A stretch of 64,000 nucleotides of DNA, taken from Pseudorhodoferax sp047601025 (GTDB taxonomy: Bacteria > Pseudomonadota > Gammaproteobacteria > Burkholderiales > Burkholderiaceae_C). This document shows, piece after piece, positions 56,526 to 64,000 of this stretch. The position numbers and the translations under genes are program-made. The DNA lies in assembly GCF_047601025.1 (NCBI RefSeq), contig NZ_JASGJZ010000001.1, positions 4,898,001 through 4,962,000 of the forward strand, written 5' to 3'. The notes beneath the pieces were generated by a model. The model was given only the letters and a program-made list of their open reading frames with translations. It did no database searches and was not told where the DNA came from. Each line of letters begins with the position of its first letter. The stretch's first letter is position 1.

Positions 56526-57244
56526 GCGCCGCCGCCGTCCCCGGGCTCGGCGAACTTGTAGCCGCGCCCCCACACGGTGAGGATGCGCCGCGGGTTGGCC
56601 GAATCGGCCTCGACCTTGGCGCGCAGCCGGTTGATGTGGGTGTTGACCGTGTGCTCGTAGCCCTCGTGCCGGTAGCCCCAGACGGCGTTGAGCAGGTCCA
56701 TGCGCGAGAACACCTGGCCCGGATGGCGCGCGAAGAAATACAGCAGGTCGAATTCGCGCGGCGTCAGCTCCAGCCGGGCGCCTTCCAGCCGCGCCTCGCG
56801 CGCCAGCGGGTCGATGGCCAGCGCGCCGGCCGACAGGCTGCCCGCGTCCAGCCGGGCGTTCTGCGCCAGCGCGTCGACGCGGCGCAGCAGGGCCTTGACC
56901 CGCGCCACCAGTTCCAGCACCGAGAACGGCTTGGCCAGGTAGTCGTCGGCGCCGAGCTCCAGGCCCAGGATGCGGTGCACCTCGCTGGCGCGCGCGCTGA
57001 TGATGATGATCGGCGTGTAGCGCGCCATGCCGCGCGCGCGGCGGCAGATCTCCAGCCCGTCCACGCCCGGCAGCATCAGGTCGAGCACCAGCGCGTCCCA
57101 GCCGCCGCGCTCCAGCTGCCGCAGCCCCTCGTCGCCGCGCGCGCAGTGCACCACCTCCAGGCCCTCGTCGCGCAGGTGCAGCGCGAGCAGGTCGGCGATG
57201 TGGGCGTCGTCCTCGACGAGCAGGATGCGGCGGGTGGAGGTCAT
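56522..57244 (-). CDS. OmpR-family response regulator
   Basis: A 240-residue regulator with a receiver domain (acidic pocket EDD at 11-13, phospho-acceptor D55 in LVLDLMLPG, K106 in LAKPFS) and a winged-helix DNA-binding domain (LTPREFDLLYFFARHPGQVF, VNTHINRLRAKVEADSANPR, VWGRGYKF). The ATG at 57244 starts exactly at the receiver; the longer frame covers the divergent promoter. The 191 bp between it and msrB contains both promoters; no clear direct-repeat binding sites were identified. Confidence 0.94.
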   Translation of the reverse strand: MTSTRRILLVEDDAHIADLLALHLRDEGLEVVHCARGDEGLRQLERGGWDALVLDLMLPGVDGLEICRRARGMARYTPIIIISARASEVHRILGLELGADDYLAKPFSVLELVARVKALLRRVDALAQNARLDAGSLSAGALAIDPLAREARLEGARLELTPREFDLLYFFARHPGQVFSRMDLLNAVWGYRHEGYEHTVNTHINRLRAKVEADSANPRRILTVWGRGYKFAEPGDGGGA

Positions 57245-57435
57245 GCAGGAGGTGGCGGCGCATGCCGCCGCGCCATCGACGGATGCCGCGCCCGGACTGC
57301 CCGCTGCGCATTGTGCGCAGTCCCCGGGCCGGGAGTTGTCACGAATCTTTGAACTCTCCGTGAGGACTGCGGGAACCGATCTCCCTAAGCTTGCCGGCAT
57401 CGCTTCCCGCATCCAATCCCCTCGGAGGACCCGCC

Positions 57436-57933
57436 ATGACCACCCGCCGCCACCTGCTGTCCACCGGAACCGCCGCGCTGGCGGCCCTGGCCGCCGGCCT
57501 CGTTCCCCGCCGGGCGCCCGCCGCCGGCGCCGGCGAGGTGTTCGAGGTCCACTACACCGAGGCCGAATGGCGCGCGCGGCTCACGCCGCAGCAGTTCGCC
57601 GTGCTGCGGCAGGAAGGCACGGAGCGCCCCGGCAGCAGCCCGCTGGACAAGGAGCACCGCGCCGGCATCTTCGCCTGCGCCGGCTGCGCCCTGCCGCTGT
57701 TCTCCTCCAAGACCAAGTTCGACAGCGGCACCGGCTGGCCGAGCTTCTGGCAGCCGCTGGACAAGGCCGTCGGCACGCGCAGCGACCGTTCCTACGGCAT
57801 GGTGCGCACCGAGGTGCACTGCCGGCGCTGCGGCGGCCACCTCGGCCACGTGTTCGACGACGGGCCGCCGCCGACCGGGCTGCGCTACTGCATGAACGGG
57901 CTGTCGCTGAGCTTCCAGCCGCAGGCCGCCTGA
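57436..57933 (+). CDS. msrB: Peptide-methionine (R)-S-oxide reductase MsrB, exported
   Basis: A 165-residue MsrB with a twin-arginine-like leader (TTRRHLLSTGTAALAALAAG). The catalytic domain has FACAGCALPLFSSKTKFDSG, GTGWPSFWQPL, VRTEVHCRRCGGHLGHVF (two CxxC zinc sites) and RYCMNGLSLSF with the catalytic cysteine. It would repair oxidised methionine in periplasmic proteins. Good ribosome site (GGAGGAC, 6 nt before ATG). First gene of msrB-dipZ-msrA. Confidence 0.94.
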   Translation: MTTRRHLLSTGTAALAALAAGLVPRRAPAAGAGEVFEVHYTEAEWRARLTPQQFAVLRQEGTERPGSSPLDKEHRAGIFACAGCALPLFSSKTKFDSGTGWPSFWQPLDKAVGTRSDRSYGMVRTEVHCRRCGGHLGHVFDDGPPPTGLRYCMNGLSLSFQPQAA

Positions 57934-57954
57934 CCACCCCACGAGCGCCCTCCG

Positions 57955-59793
57955 ATGCTGCTGATCCTGCTGGCCTACCTGGGCGGGGTGCTGACCATCG
58001 TCAGCCCCTGCATCCTGCCGGTGCTGCCCTTCGTGTTCTCGCGCGCCGGCCAGCCGTTCGCGCGGAGCGGCCTGCCGCTGCTCGCGGGCATGGCGCTGAG
58101 CTTCGCGCTCGTGGCCTCGCTGGCGGCCGTGGGCGGCGGCTGGGTGGTCGCCGCCAACCAGGCCGGGCGCTGGCTGGCGCTGGGGCTGATGGCGCTGTTC
58201 GCACTGGCGATGCTGTGGCCCGGCCTGGCCGAGCGGCTGGCGCGGCCCCTGGTGGCGGCCGGCGCGCGGCTGTCGCAGCGGGCCCGGCCGGATGGAGGGC
58301 CGGCGCGCCCCGGTGCCTCGTTCCTGCTGGGCGTCGCCACCGGGCTGCTGTGGGCGCCCTGCGCGGGGCCGATCCTCGGGCTGATCCTGGCCGGCGCGGC
58401 GCTGCAGGGTGCCAGCGCCGCCTCCACGCTGATGCTGCTGGCCTATGCCGCCGGGGCGGCGACCTCCATGGCCGCGGCGCTGCTGCTCGGCGGCAGGGTG
58501 TTCGCCGCGCTCAAGCGCGGGCTGGGCGCGGGCGAATGGCTGCGGCGCGGGCTGGGCGGTGCCATGCTGGCGGCCGTGGCCGCGATCGCGCTGGGCCTGG
58601 ACACGGGCGTGCTCGCGCGGCTGTCGCTCGCCTCCACCAGCGGCATCGAGCAGCGGCTCGTGGACCGGCTCGCCGGCGAACGGAAGGAACCCGTGGCCAT
58701 GGCCGGCGGGCCGTCCATGATGATGATGCAAGGCCCCGCCATGGCCGCCGCGGCGGACACCGGCCCGGCGATGATGGCCGCCGGCGACGCCATGCGCATG
58801 GCCGGCCCCGCGGCCGCGCAGCGCCTGCCCGACGCAGGCCTGGCGCCGCCCCTGGACGGCGCCACGCAGTGGTTCAATTCGGCGCCGCTCGCGGCCGGGC
58901 AGCTGCGCGGCAAGGTGGTGCTGGTCGACTTCTGGACCTATTCCTGCATCAACTGCCTGCGCGCCCTGCCCTATGTGCAGGCCTGGGCGCAGAAGTACCG
59001 CGACCAGGGGCTGGTGGTGGTCGGCGTGCACACGCCGGAGTTCGCCTTCGAGCGCGACATCGGCAACGTCGCCAAGGCGGTCAAGGACCTGGGCATCGAC
59101 TACCCGGTGGCCGTGGACAACCAGTACGCCATCTGGCGCGCGTTCGGCAACCAGTACTGGCCGGCGCACTACTTCATCGATGCCCAGGGGCGGCTGCGCC
59201 ACCGCCATTTCGGCGAGGGCGGCTACGCCGAGTCCGAACGCGTGATCCAGCAGTTGCTGCAGGAAGCCGGCGCGGCCCGGGTGGCGCCGGGCCTGATCGA
59301 GGTCGAGGCCCGGGGCGTGCAGCAGGCGGCCGACATGGACGCCGTGCGCTCGCCCGAGACCTACGTCGGCTACGCGCGCAGCGAGAACTTCGCGTCCACG
59401 CCGCAGACCGTGCGCGACCGGGCCGTGGCCTACGCGGCGCCCCGGCAGCCGGCGCTGAACGACTGGGGGCTGGACGGCCGCTGGCGCGTCGGCCCCGAGC
59501 ACGCCACGCTGGACGGTGCCGGCGGGCGCATCGTCTACCGCTTCCAGGCGCGCGACTTGCACCTGGTGCTGGGGCCCGGGCCGGACGGCCGGCCGGTGCG
59601 CTTCCGCGTGCGCATCGACGGCCGGCCGCCGGGCTCGGCGCACGGCATGGACGTCGCCGCGGACGGCAGCGGCACGGTCACCGGCCAGCGCCTCTACCAG
59701 CTGATCCGCCAGCACGGCGACATCGCCCCGCGCACCTTCAGCATCGAGTTCCTGGACCCGGCCGTCTCGGCCTACGCCTTCACCTTCGGCTGA
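57955..59793 (+). CDS. dipZ: DipZ-type CcdA-thioredoxin fusion with Met-rich linker
   Basis: A 612-residue membrane protein. Residues 1-230 are a CcdA/DsbD-like membrane domain with CysIVSPCILP and LLWAPCAGPILGL, the two redox cysteines in helices. Residues about 295-440 are a periplasmic TlpA-like thioredoxin with active site SCINC (VDFWTYSCINCLRALPYV), followed by a C-terminal beta domain. It moves electrons from cytoplasmic thioredoxin to the periplasm, here to the exported MsrB and MsrA. Between the domains, residues 249-282 hold 10 methionines out of 34, including a run of four. Start ATG 57955, 21 bp after msrB. Confidence 0.93.
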   Translation: MLLILLAYLGGVLTIVSPCILPVLPFVFSRAGQPFARSGLPLLAGMALSFALVASLAAVGGGWVVAANQAGRWLALGLMALFALAMLWPGLAERLARPLVAAGARLSQRARPDGGPARPGASFLLGVATGLLWAPCAGPILGLILAGAALQGASAASTLMLLAYAAGAATSMAAALLLGGRVFAALKRGLGAGEWLRRGLGGAMLAAVAAIALGLDTGVLARLSLASTSGIEQRLVDRLAGERKEPVAMAGGPSMMMMQGPAMAAAADTGPAMMAAGDAMRMAGPAAAQRLPDAGLAPPLDGATQWFNSAPLAAGQLRGKVVLVDFWTYSCINCLRALPYVQAWAQKYRDQGLVVVGVHTPEFAFERDIGNVAKAVKDLGIDYPVAVDNQYAIWRAFGNQYWPAHYFIDAQGRLRHRHFGEGGYAESERVIQQLLQEAGAARVAPGLIEVEARGVQQAADMDAVRSPETYVGYARSENFASTPQTVRDRAVAYAAPRQPALNDWGLDGRWRVGPEHATLDGAGGRIVYRFQARDLHLVLGPGPDGRPVRFRVRIDGRPPGSAHGMDVAADGSGTVTGQRLYQLIRQHGDIAPRTFSIEFLDPAVSAYAFTFG

Positions 59794-59833
59794 ACCGACC
59801 TCCCCTCCACGCCCACCACGACAGGACTGCGCC

Positions 59834-60571
59834 ATGCCCACCGACATTTCCGCCCCGATCCCGCTCCACCGCCGCGGCATGCTGCGCCACCTGGCCGGCG
59901 GCGCCGTGCTGCTGGGCGCCGGCCTGCTGTGGCTGCGGACGGCCCGCTCCGCCGAGGAGGCCGTCGAGATCCCGCCGCCCGCGCTGGACCCGGCCCCGGC
60001 CGGCCGGGGCCTGCAGAAGGCGATCTTCGCCGGCGGCTGCTTCTGGGGCGTGCAGGGCGTGTACCAGCACGTCAAGGGCGTGCAGCGCGCCGTCTCGGGC
60101 TACAGCGGCGGCACGGCGCCGACGGCGGCCTACGAGCTGGTCAGCAGCGGCCGCACGGGGCACGCGGAATCGGTGGAGGTCACCTACGACCCGGCGCAGA
60201 TCAGCTACGGCACGCTGCTGCGGATCTTCTTCTCCGTCGTGCACGATCCGACACAGCGCGACCGCCAGGGGCCGGACGTCGGCCCGCAGTACCGCTCGGC
60301 CATCTTCGCGACCAGCCCGGAGCAGCTGCAGGTGGCCAAGGCCTACGTCGCCCAGCTCGACGCGGCCAAGCGGTTCGCCCGGCCGATCGCGACGCGGCTG
60401 GAGGACAAGCCCAGCTTCTTCCCGGCCGAGACGTACCACCAGGACTACATGACGGAAAACCCGCGCAACCCCTACATCGCCATCAACGACCTGCCCAAGG
60501 TCGCGAACCTCGAACGGCTGTTTCCCGAGCGCTACCGCCGCGAGCCGGTGCTGGTGAAGCCGCTGCGCTGA
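59834..60571 (+). CDS. msrA: Peptide-methionine (S)-S-oxide reductase MsrA, exported
   Basis: A 245-residue MsrA with a leader/membrane segment (MLRHLAGGAVLLGAGLLWL) preceded by basic residues. Catalytic motif GGCFWGVQGVYQHVKGV, then GYSGGTAPTAAYE, GHAESVEVTYDP, FFSVVHDPTQRDRQGPDVG and QYRSAIF. Reduces the S-epimer of methionine sulfoxide; with MsrB it covers both. Co-operonic with dipZ, which supplies electrons. 40 bp gap to dipZ; GGA-rich leader. Confidence 0.94.
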   Translation: MPTDISAPIPLHRRGMLRHLAGGAVLLGAGLLWLRTARSAEEAVEIPPPALDPAPAGRGLQKAIFAGGCFWGVQGVYQHVKGVQRAVSGYSGGTAPTAAYELVSSGRTGHAESVEVTYDPAQISYGTLLRIFFSVVHDPTQRDRQGPDVGPQYRSAIFATSPEQLQVAKAYVAQLDAAKRFARPIATRLEDKPSFFPAETYHQDYMTENPRNPYIAINDLPKVANLERLFPERYRREPVLVKPLR

Positions 60572-60736
60572 CGCGCGGGCATCCGCCTCCGCGGAGGCCA
60601 TCCGTTGTATTCTCCAAAGCATGACGAACAGCGACGCACCGTGCCGCCCGGCCCATCGGCCAGCCCATCGCCCCGCTCCGGCCGACGCCGCCGCGGCCTG
60701 CCCCGCGCCGGCCGACCGGCAGGAAGGCGGGGCCTG

Positions 60737-61615
60737 ATGGAACAGGATCACCTGCCCCGCCTGCTGGCCCTGCACCGCGAGCAGGACTGGGCCCGGGCCG
60801 CACAGGCCTGCCGGATGTCGCCCGACGGCCTGATGGAGGCCGTGCAGGCCGCCGGGCAGGCCTACGGCCGCGCGCTGGTGCGGCCCGGCACGCCCTTCCA
60901 GGGCTTCACGCCGGAAGGAGAACAGGTCGTCGCGTGGGCGCGGGAATTCGTGGACGCCGTGGCCACGCTGGAGCGCTGCTTCGCGGCGCCGAAGAAGAAG
61001 GCGGCCGTGGCCCCGTTGCTGGCGCGCCGGTCGGTCTCGCCGAAACGCCTGGGCCCGCCGGGGCCGGACGCGGGCGACATCGACCTGATGGTGGAGGCCG
61101 CGCTGTGCGCACCCGACCACGGCGGCCTGCATCCCTGGCGCTTCCTCGTCTTTCCCGCGGACCGGCGGGACCGGCTGGCGGATCTCTTCGCGCAGGAAAA
61201 GCTGCGCCGCGACCCACTGGCCTCGCGGGAGGACGTGCGGCGGGCCCGCGAGCACGCCACGCGCAGCCCGGCGCTGCTGGCCTTCATCGTCTCGCCCAAG
61301 GCGCGCATGCGCGTTCCCGAGCGGGAGCAGTCGCTGGCGGCGGGCGCCGCGCTGGGCAATTTCCTGAACGCCGCGCAGCAGCTCGGGTTCGGCGCCATCG
61401 TGCTCAGCGGCGAGCGCTGCTTCGATCCCGCGCTCTGCGCGGAACTGGGCCTCGGGCCGGCGGAGTACCTGGCCGGGTTCATCAGCCTGGGCAGCGTCGT
61501 GGCCGCCCCGCCCCGGCGCAAGGCCGTCCCGCTGGACGCGGTCCGGTCCGCCTGGACGCCCGGCGAGCCGCTGGCCAGCAAGGCGGCAGGCGCCCCCGGG
61601 GCCGCCCACGCCTGA
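60737..61615 (+). CDS. Nitroreductase with N-terminal LysR-type HTH
   Basis: A 292-residue protein. Residues about 8-80 (LLALHREQDWARAAQACRMS, GLMEAVQAAGQAYGRALVRP, FTPEGEQVVAWAREFVDAVA) match the winged helix-turn-helix of LysR regulators. Residues about 100-285 are a flavin nitroreductase of the YdjA type (ARRSVSPKRLGPPGPDA, EAALCAPDHGGLHPWRFLVF, NFLNAAQQLGFGAIVLSGER, AEYLAGFISLG). The ATG at 60737 has a GGAAGG ribosome site; the longer frame upstream is non-conserved. Fusion of a LysR-like HTH with a nitroreductase suggests a flavin-linked redox or ligand sensor rather than a simple enzyme. Confidence 0.85.
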   Translation: MEQDHLPRLLALHREQDWARAAQACRMSPDGLMEAVQAAGQAYGRALVRPGTPFQGFTPEGEQVVAWAREFVDAVATLERCFAAPKKKAAVAPLLARRSVSPKRLGPPGPDAGDIDLMVEAALCAPDHGGLHPWRFLVFPADRRDRLADLFAQEKLRRDPLASREDVRRAREHATRSPALLAFIVSPKARMRVPEREQSLAAGAALGNFLNAAQQLGFGAIVLSGERCFDPALCAELGLGPAEYLAGFISLGSVVAAPPRRKAVPLDAVRSAWTPGEPLASKAAGAPGAAHA

Positions 61616-61622
61616 GCCCTGA

Positions 61623-62056
61623 GCCTCCGAGCCGCTGCTCTCCCGCGGTGCGCTGCAGCGAGGCCAGGTCCAGTTGGCCACCTTCGGCCGCCGGCTGGCG
61701 GATCGCCCCGACGCCCTGGTGGGCTACCGGCTCGACCGGGTCGAGATCCGCGACCGGTCGTGGTGGCGACCAGCAGATGCAGGCCTCGCCGCCAAGTGCG
61801 AGCAGCCTGCCGTCGACATCGGCGACCGGTCGTGGCGGCCACCAGCGACCTGGCCCAGCACCCGATGCCGGTACAGGCCGGCTGGCCGGCGGACACGGTC
61901 CTCGGCACGGTCTTCCTGCTCACGGCGGCCGAACTCGCCCAGGCCGATGCCGACGACACGGCGGACGGCCGCCGTGCGACGGCCCGGCTCGCATCGGGCG
62001 ATACGGCCAGGATCTACGTCGGCGCGCGGCCGGGCGGCCCGCTGGATCCGGCGTGA
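61623..62056 (+). pseudogene. Gamma-glutamylcyclotransferase (AIG2-like) pseudogene
   Basis: Homology to AIG2-type gamma-glutamylcyclotransferases runs in two frames. The first (from 61635) reads LLSRGALQRGQVQLATFGRR and DALVGYRLDRVEIRD. Then a one-base loss near 61754 shifts the frame to PVVAATSDLAQHP, ADTVLGTVFLLTAAELAQAD and RLASGDTARIYVGARP. There is no start codon (TGA lies just upstream), the tyrosine of the usual SYGTL motif is arginine, and a 25-bp stretch at 61750 is repeated 72 bp on at 61822, with the diverged sequence between. Clearly broken; the last open part ends at 62056. Confidence 0.78.
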
Positions 62057-62087
62057 TGACGCAGGCCGGCCGCCCCGGCCGCCTGCC

Positions 62088-62879
62088 TCAATGCCCGAAC
62101 TTGGACGCGTCCGGCTTGCGGCGGCCGGCGAACGCGTCGGCGAGTTCGTGCGACTCCTCCGAGGCGTAGTACTGCGGCAGCAGCAGGTCGTGCGAGAGCC
62201 GCGCCAGCCCGCCCACGCCCTGGTGGCGCGCGCCGAAGGCGGCCTTGACACCGGCCAGCGCATAGGCGCCGCGCTCGGCGATGGCCAGCGCCATCTCCAT
62301 CGTGGCCTGTTCCAGTTCCGCGTCGGGCACCACCTTGTTGACCAGGCCCAGCTCCAGCGCCTGCCGGGCGGTCAGCTTCTCGTTCAGGAACCAGATCTCC
62401 TTGGCCTTCTTCTTGCCGACCAGGTCCTCCAGGTACCAGGTGCCGTAGCCGGCGTCGAAGCTGCCCATCATGGGGCCGACCTGGCGGAAGACAGCACTCT
62501 CCTTGGCGATGGTCAGGTCGCACACCACGTGCAGCACGTGGCCGCCGCCCACGGCGTAGCCGTTGACCGAGGCGATCACCGGCTTTTGCAGCCGCTCGAT
62601 GGCGTCGTACATCTCCAGCGTCGGCGGCGCGCCGGGGTACAGGCGCGTGTCCTCCAGGCCTTCCTTGCGCCCACCGATGCAGAAGAACTTGTCGCCCGCG
62701 CCGGTGATGACCAGCACCCGGGTGCGGGTCTCGCGGCGCATGTCCTCGATGCAGTCGCGCACCTCGCGGCAGGTGGTGGGCGTGAACATGTTGCCGTCGT
62801 GCGGGCGGTTCAGGGTCAGGATCCCGACCGGGCCCTCTTCGCGGTACAGGATGGTTTCGAACGTGCGCTGGCTGCTCAT
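62088..62879 (-). CDS. Enoyl-CoA hydratase/isomerase family protein (BadI/MenB-like)
   Basis: A 263-residue crotonase-fold protein with RVLVITGAGDKFFCIGG, KPVIASVNGYAVGGGHVLHV and GPMMGSFDAGYGTWYLEDLV. The GPMMGSFDAGYGT and KKKAKEIWFLNEKLTA segments closely recall BadI (2-ketocyclohexanecarboxyl-CoA hydrolase) and MenB, rather than classic EchA. A ring-opening or ring-forming acyl-CoA reaction is plausible. Good AAGGAG ribosome site. Downstream of, and on the same strand as, the CoA-transferase at 62938, 58 bp apart, so they likely share a pathway. Confidence 0.9.
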   Translation of the reverse strand: MSSQRTFETILYREEGPVGILTLNRPHDGNMFTPTTCREVRDCIEDMRRETRTRVLVITGAGDKFFCIGGRKEGLEDTRLYPGAPPTLEMYDAIERLQKPVIASVNGYAVGGGHVLHVVCDLTIAKESAVFRQVGPMMGSFDAGYGTWYLEDLVGKKKAKEIWFLNEKLTARQALELGLVNKVVPDAELEQATMEMALAIAERGAYALAGVKAAFGARHQGVGGLARLSHDLLLPQYYASEESHELADAFAGRRKPDASKFGH

Positions 62880-62937
62880 CGGATGGCTCCTTGGGGATGG
62901 TTCTGAAGAATGCGGTGCCGGGCCGGCGGCCTGGCCG

Positions 62938-64000
62938 TCACGGGCGCCCGACGATGCCGCCCGCATGCAGCTGGGCGACCATGGCCGGCGAATAGCCGAT
63001 CTCCGCCAGGATCTCGTCGGTGTGCTCGCCGGCCAGCGGCGCGCGGCGCCGGATGCTGGACGGCGTGCGCGACAGGAACACCGGCGCCTTGACGATGGGC
63101 ACCGGCTCCGGCACGCCGGGATAGGCCATCGGCTCGAACGGCTCGGCCGCGCGTATGGCGTCGTCCTGCAGCACCTCGCGCGGCGAGTTGACGGCGCCGG
63201 CGGGAATGCGCGCCTCCTCCAGCTGCGCCAAGGCCTCGGCGCGGGTCAGGCCGGCGCACCATTCGCTCATCACACCGCTCAGGTACTCGCCGTGCCGGCC
63301 GCGCTGCAGGTCGTCCTGTAGGCGCGGGTCGTCCACCAGTTCGGGCTGGCCGACCATGCGCGCCCAGCGCTTGAACATGGCCGGGCCGATGACCTGGGCG
63401 ATGAACCAGCCGTCCCTGGCGCGGAAGATGTCCGACGGCGCGTACTGCGCGGCGCGGTTCATGCTCGCCTGGCGGTCCACGTGCAGCGCGGCCTCCTCGA
63501 TCAGGCTGGCGCTGGAGAAGGTCAGCGCCGTCTGCAGCAGCGAGGCGCCGACCTCCTGCCCCATGCCGCTGGCCTTGCGCTCGTACAGCGCCATCACCGT
63601 GCCCAGCGCGCACGACAGCGCGGTGGCGAAGTCGACCACCGGCACCATCGCCTTCATCGGATGGTCCGGCAGGCCCGACAGGTGCACCGCGCCGCTGATC
63701 GCCTGGCCGACCCCGTCGAAGGCGACGCGGTCGCGCACCGCGGGCGCGGTGCCGAAGGCGGAGGACGCGGTGAGGATGACGTCGGGCTTGATGGCGCGCA
63801 GGGTCTCGTAGTCCAGCCCCAGGCTCTCGAGCGCGCGCGGCGGCATGTTGGCGATGACCACGTCCGACCGCCGCACCAGCGCGTGCAGCACCTCGCGGCC
63901 TTCCGGCCGGTCGATCTCCAGGCTGATGGAGCGCTTGTTGCGGTTGACCTGCAGGAACTGGGCGCCTGCGCCGTGTTCCGACACCGGCAGGATCTGCCGG
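62938..64000 (-). CDS. CaiB/BaiF family CoA-transferase, start outside window
   Basis: At least 354 residues; the frame stays open to the right edge, so the N-terminus is missing. QFLQVNRNKRSISLEIDRPE, LVRRSDVVIANMPPRALESL and ALSCALGTVMALYERKASGM (with the VVDFATALS segment holding the catalytic aspartate), and the C-terminal LAGEHTDEILAEIGYSPAMV, are typical. Transfers CoA between acyl donors; with the BadI-like enzyme it would activate an aromatic or alicyclic acid for degradation. The start marked by GTG 63984 inside the frame is unlikely to be the real one. Confidence 0.9.
   Translation of the reverse strand, partial: RQILPVSEHGAGAQFLQVNRNKRSISLEIDRPEGREVLHALVRRSDVVIANMPPRALESLGLDYETLRAIKPDVILTASSAFGTAPAVRDRVAFDGVGQAISGAVHLSGLPDHPMKAMVPVVDFATALSCALGTVMALYERKASGMGQEVGASLLQTALTFSSASLIEEAALHVDRQASMNRAAQYAPSDIFRARDGWFIAQVIGPAMFKRWARMVGQPELVDDPRLQDDLQRGRHGEYLSGVMSEWCAGLTRAEALAQLEEARIPAGAVNSPREVLQDDAIRAAEPFEPMAYPGVPEPVPIVKAPVFLSRTPSSIRRRAPLAGEHTDEILAEIGYSPAMVAQLHAGGIVGRP

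Overview
The window is about 71-72 % GC, densely packed, and full of 4-nt ATGA/GTGA gene overlaps. Its gene families (TonB-dependent siderophore receptor with PiuC, PepSY/DUF3325/DUF3649, paired imelysins with a di-haem oxidoreductase, CaiB/BaiF CoA-transferases, MsrB-DipZ-MsrA) fit a betaproteobacterium of the order Burkholderiales, probably Comamonadaceae-like. This placement is inferred from gene content and style; no marker gene such as rRNA is present.

Layout. 1-9.1 kb: the tail of a saccharopine-dehydrogenase-family gene, a coupled three-gene PepSY iron-uptake accessory operon (minus), a short CaiB/BaiF CoA-transferase (plus), and a four-gene imelysin / di-haem oxidoreductase / imelysin / DUF1513 operon (minus) behind a good Fur-box-like site. 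9.2-25.8 kb (minus): the structural operon of an extracellular contractile injection system (eCIS, Afp/PVC-like), with two sheath proteins, two tube proteins, LysM hub, gpD and gpV/VgrG spike parts, gp25, two J-type baseplate proteins, a gpI-like protein and a fibre-position protein. 25.9-31.5 kb (plus): the divergent eCIS arm, with AAA+ ATPase, DUF4255 (Pvc16-like cap), a DUF4157 toxin-like cargo and a DUF4280 PAAR-like tip. 31.7-40.9 kb (plus): a phospho-signalling module that runs straight on from the eCIS arm: trypsin-TM-FHA, zinc-ribbon FHA, VWA-TM-FHA, membrane PP2C phosphatase, two membrane Ser/Thr kinases (one with FHA, one with TPR) and a secreted proline-rich protein. It recalls the threonine-phosphorylation switch of type VI secretion, but sits on an eCIS and has no T6SS structural genes beside it.

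41-52 kb: housekeeping and accessory genes (transglutaminase-like protein, PiuC plus a siderophore receptor behind a Fur-like site, YgiQ radical SAM enzyme, MFS transporter, MscS channel, split chromate transporter). 52.0-54.9 kb: a low-GC island with an HNH-nuclease-like protein and a zinc-ribbon protein carrying a HEPN-like RxxxxH motif, likely acquired and possibly defensive. 55-61.6 kb: an OmpR-type two-component system, a methionine-sulfoxide repair operon (msrB-dipZ-msrA) and a LysR-HTH/nitroreductase fusion. 61.6-64 kb: a gamma-glutamylcyclotransferase pseudogene, a BadI/MenB-like enoyl-CoA hydratase and a CoA-transferase that runs off the window.

The two most unusual signals are the eCIS-linked kinase/phosphatase/FHA module and a small repeated mini-ORF family (core ARPPxxARxAARTGEGSP). 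Each of its two copies exactly bridges two neighbouring genes, with 4-nt start/stop overlaps at both ends (21517-21846 and 38463-38531).
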